Shown here piece by piece: positions 41,314 to 43,234 of a stretch of 43,234 nucleotides of DNA (the stretch's first letter is position 1; every line of letters starts with the position of its first letter). The notes under the pieces are model-generated. The model saw only the letters and a list, made by a program, of their open reading frames with translations, searched no databases and was not told where the DNA came from. This stretch comes from Bacteroidaceae bacterium (GTDB lineage: Bacteria; Bacteroidota; Bacteroidia; Bacteroidales; Bacteroidaceae): NCBI GenBank assembly GCA_017483665.1, contig JAFUVM010000031.1:1-43234 (forward strand), read 5' to 3'. The translations under genes were made by a program, and so were the position numbers.

Positions 41314-41835
41314 ATGTATATAGCAAAGAAACTCAGAAGCCAAAGCGTCAGTGTCTACCTTATATATATGTATCAGGTGGAGGACTTGGTGCGTGCCTAC
41401 AGCCTCGATGCCGACCGCATCGCCGCCGAGTACCTGCCCCGCTTCGGCTACGACGAGCAGCAGATGAAGGAGGCCAAGGAATGGTATGAGTCTTTGGCCC
41501 GCATGATGAAAGAGGAAGGAAAGGAGCAAACGGGGCATCTCCGTGTGGTACAGAACACCCTCGACCTCCTCGAAGACCGCCACAAGGAACTCCTTGCCGA
41601 CCAGGACGAGCATGACTACCGCGCCGCCTACTACCGCGCCTTGCCCCACATCGTGGCCCTGCGCTCGCAAGGCAACAACCGGGAAAAGGCAGAGATGGAG
41701 AACTGCATCGACGCCCTCTACGGAGCCACCCTCCTACGCATGCAAGGCAAGGAACTCTCGGCAGCAACACAATCTGCCCTCAAGCCTATCAGCGAACTGC
41801 TCCGTCTCGGAGAAGAAAAGGCGAAGCAATTTTGA
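41314..41835 (+). CDS. DUF4924 family protein
   Basis: The 173-aa cytoplasmic, mostly helical protein opens MYIAKKLRSQSVSVYLIYMY and contains QVEDLVRAYSLDADRI, EWYESLARMMKEEGKEQTGH and ENCIDALYGATLLRMQGKEL, the pattern of DUF4924, restricted to Bacteroidota and of unknown function. It starts 3 bp after the LysE gene. Its stop TGA (41833-41835) is part of a TTTTGAATT phrase repeat. Confidence 0.85.
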   Translation: MYIAKKLRSQSVSVYLIYMYQVEDLVRAYSLDADRIAAEYLPRFGYDEQQMKEAKEWYESLARMMKEEGKEQTGHLRVVQNTLDLLEDRHKELLADQDEHDYRAAYYRALPHIVALRSQGNNREKAEMENCIDALYGATLLRMQGKELSAATQSALKPISELLRLGEEKAKQF

Positions 41836-41862
41836 ATTTTGAATTTATTAATTTTGAATTTT
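41831..41862 (+). repeat. Phrase repeat holding the DUF4924 stop codon
   Basis: The array TTTGAATTTTGAATTTATTA is followed by ATTTTGAATTTT. The first TGA ends DUF4924; the array ends six bases before the prfC ATG. Confidence 0.75.
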
Positions 41863-41867
41863 AATCA

Positions 41868-43234
41868 ATGGTAAATGAAATAACGCGCCGTCGCACCTTC
41901 GCCATCATCTCGCACCCCGATGCCGGCAAGACAACCCTGACCGAGAAACTGCTCCTCTTCGGCGGACAGATACAGGTGGCCGGTGCCGTGAAGAGCAACA
42001 AGATACGCAAGACCGCCACGAGCGACTGGATGGAAATCGAGAAGCAACGCGGCATCTCCGTTACAACCTCGGTCATGGAGTTTGATTACTCCCCTTTGGG
42101 GGAGCCAGAGGGGGGCTGTTACAAGGTCAACATCCTCGATACCCCTGGTCATCAGGACTTTGCCGAGGACACCTTCCGCACCCTCACGGCCGTCGACAGC
42201 GCCATCATCGTCGTGGACGGGGCAAAGGGCGTGGAGGCGCAGACGCGCAAGCTGATGGAGGTCTGCCGCATGAGGAAGACCCCCGTCATCATCTTCATCA
42301 ACAAGATGGACCGCGAGGGCAAGGACCCCTTCGACCTCCTCGACGAGCTGGAGGAAGAGCTGCAGATCAGCGTTCGTCCTCTCTCATGGCCCATCAACCA
42401 GGGTGCCAAGTTCAAGGGCGTCTATAACATCTACGAGCAGAACCTCAACCTCTTCACGCCCGACAAGCAGAAGGTCACCGAAAAGGTCAGTGTGGAGCTC
42501 GGTTCACCCGAGCTCGACGAGCGCGTCGGCGAGCGCGATGCCGCCAAGCTCCGCGAAGACCTCGAACTCGTGGACGGCGTCTATCCCGAGTTCGACGTAC
42601 AGACCTACCTCGATGCCGACGTGGCCCCCGTTTTCTTCGGCTCTGCCCTGAACAACTTCGGCGTACAGGAACTGCTCGACTGCTTCGTCCGCATCGCGCC
42701 CTATCCGCGTCCTACCGTTGCCGAGGAGCGAACCGTCACGCCCGACGAACCGAAGTTCACCGGCTTCATCTTCAAAATAACGGCCAACATCGACCCGAAC
42801 CATCGCTCCTGCATTGCCTTCTGCAAAGTCTGCTCCGGCAAGTTCGTCCGCAACGCACCCTATCTGCACGTCCGTCAGGGCAAGACGCTCCGTTTCTCCA
42901 GCCCCACGCAGTTCATGGCGCAGCGTAAGGAAACCATCGACGAGGCCTGGCCGGGCGACATCGTCGGCCTGCCCGACAACGGCATCTTCAAGATTGGCGA
43001 CACGCTGACCGAAGGCGAGTTGCTGCACTATCGCGGCCTGCCGTCCTTCTCGCCCGAGATGTTCAAGTACATCGAGAACGCCGACCCCATGAAGACCAAA
43101 CAACTGGAGAAAGGCATCAACCAGCTCATGGACGAGGGCGTGGCGCAGCTCTTCATCAACCAGTTCAACAATCGCAAAGTCATCGGTACGGTCGGCCAGC
43201 TTCAGTTCGAGGTCATCCAGTATCGTCTCGAGAA
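41868..43234 (+). CDS. prfC: Peptide chain release factor 3, partial (C-terminus outside window)
   Basis: The 455 visible codons give a translational GTPase that recycles RF1/RF2. G1 is [16 protein letters not shown], the G2 region [20 protein letters not shown]3 [20 protein letters not shown] and G4 FINKMDREG; domain 2 includes [20 protein letters not shown] and [20 protein letters not shown]. Residues 75-83 (SPLGEPEGG) are encoded by a palindromic element (42089-42116) and lie between VMEFDY and [12 protein letters not shown], in the hairpin before G3, where E. coli RF3 has only a short turn. All GTPase residues are intact, so the protein is probably functional. Confidence 0.95.
   Translation, partial: MVNEITRRRTFAIISHPDAGKTTLTEKLLLFGGQIQVAGAVKSNKIRKTATSDWMEIEKQRGISVTTSVMEFDYSPLGEPEGGCYKVNILDTPGHQDFAEDTFRTLTAVDSAIIVVDGAKGVEAQTRKLMEVCRMRKTPVIIFINKMDREGKDPFDLLDELEEELQISVRPLSWPINQGAKFKGVYNIYEQNLNLFTPDKQKVTEKVSVELGSPELDERVGERDAAKLREDLELVDGVYPEFDVQTYLDADVAPVFFGSALNNFGVQELLDCFVRIAPYPRPTVAEERTVTPDEPKFTGFIFKITANIDPNHRSCIAFCKVCSGKFVRNAPYLHVRQGKTLRFSSPTQFMAQRKETIDEAWPGDIVGLPDNGIFKIGDTLTEGELLHYRGLPSFSPEMFKYIENADPMKTKQLEKGINQLMDEGVAQLFINQFNNRKVIGTVGQLQFEVIQYRLE
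42089..42116 (+). repeat. Palindromic element in frame in the prfC G-domain
   Basis: The 28-bp forward copy matches 26 of 28 positions of the copy at 37174-37201. Here it starts at codon position 3 and is read as SPLGEPEGG. Confidence 0.92.

Overview
The window comes from a member of the Bacteroidota, most likely a Prevotellaceae-type gut or rumen Bacteroidales. The evidence is the promoter grammar (TTG, about 19-22 nt, then TAnnTTTG upstream of many genes), a GPH symporter/GH130/epimerase mannan pathway of Bacteroides type, gene order thrS-infC-rpmI-rplT, DUF4924 and NigD-like proteins, and secreted proteins ending in a shared C-terminal tail. Coding DNA is GC-rich and the intergenic DNA is AT-rich and full of short repeats. 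No rRNA, tRNA, CRISPR array or transposase was recognised.

Layout. 1-363: the N-terminal part of a KilA-N domain gene on the minus strand, with a palindrome over its promoter. 926-14167: a plus-strand mannan/galactomannan utilisation locus made of a secreted SGNH esterase-like lectin protein, cellobiose 2-epimerase, an AraC regulator, a secreted GH59-GH26 fusion, a GH36 alpha-galactosidase, a GH130 mannosylglucose phosphorylase and a GPH symporter. Together these can debranch mannan, cut it to mannobiose, import that, epimerise it to mannosyl-glucose and phosphorolyse it to mannose 1-phosphate and glucose. 14711-18336 (minus): thrS-infC-rpmI-rplT. 18491-22820 (minus): ruvX, def, a TPR protein and an Ntn-hydrolase. 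22914-24491: a SPOR lipoprotein facing a YtxH/holin-like/basic-protein trio. 24492-25131: repeats and a probable small RNA or leader ending in a terminator. 25132-29652 and 30767-32527: secreted surface proteins (LRR, a 38-residue repeat protein, a PagL-like barrel, a cohesin-like protein, a carbohydrate-binding-like protein) around efp and rpmH. 33055-43234: PASTA protein, rluD, ddl, acyltransferase, NigD-like lipoprotein, SHOCT-like protein, mnmA, ROK glucokinase (minus), LysE exporter, DUF4924 and the start of prfC.

The most striking structure is not a gene. A family of roughly 25-40 bp GC-rich elements (a small CTCCCC/GGGGAG hairpin followed by a G-run) occurs about twelve times, mostly between 32.9 and 42.1 kb. 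At least six copies lie in frame inside conserved genes (GH59-GH26, rluD, acyltransferase, NigD-like lipoprotein, mnmA twice, prfC). Two reverse-oriented copies provide the stop codons of rluD and ddl, and two sets are inverted pairs that form long hairpins. This resembles the logic of Rickettsia palindromic elements, but the family is not one I recognise. A second class of AT-rich 6-10 bp 'phrase' repeats sits at gene junctions and often contains the start or stop codon, and a third class consists of 21-22 bp tandem arrays just downstream of genes.
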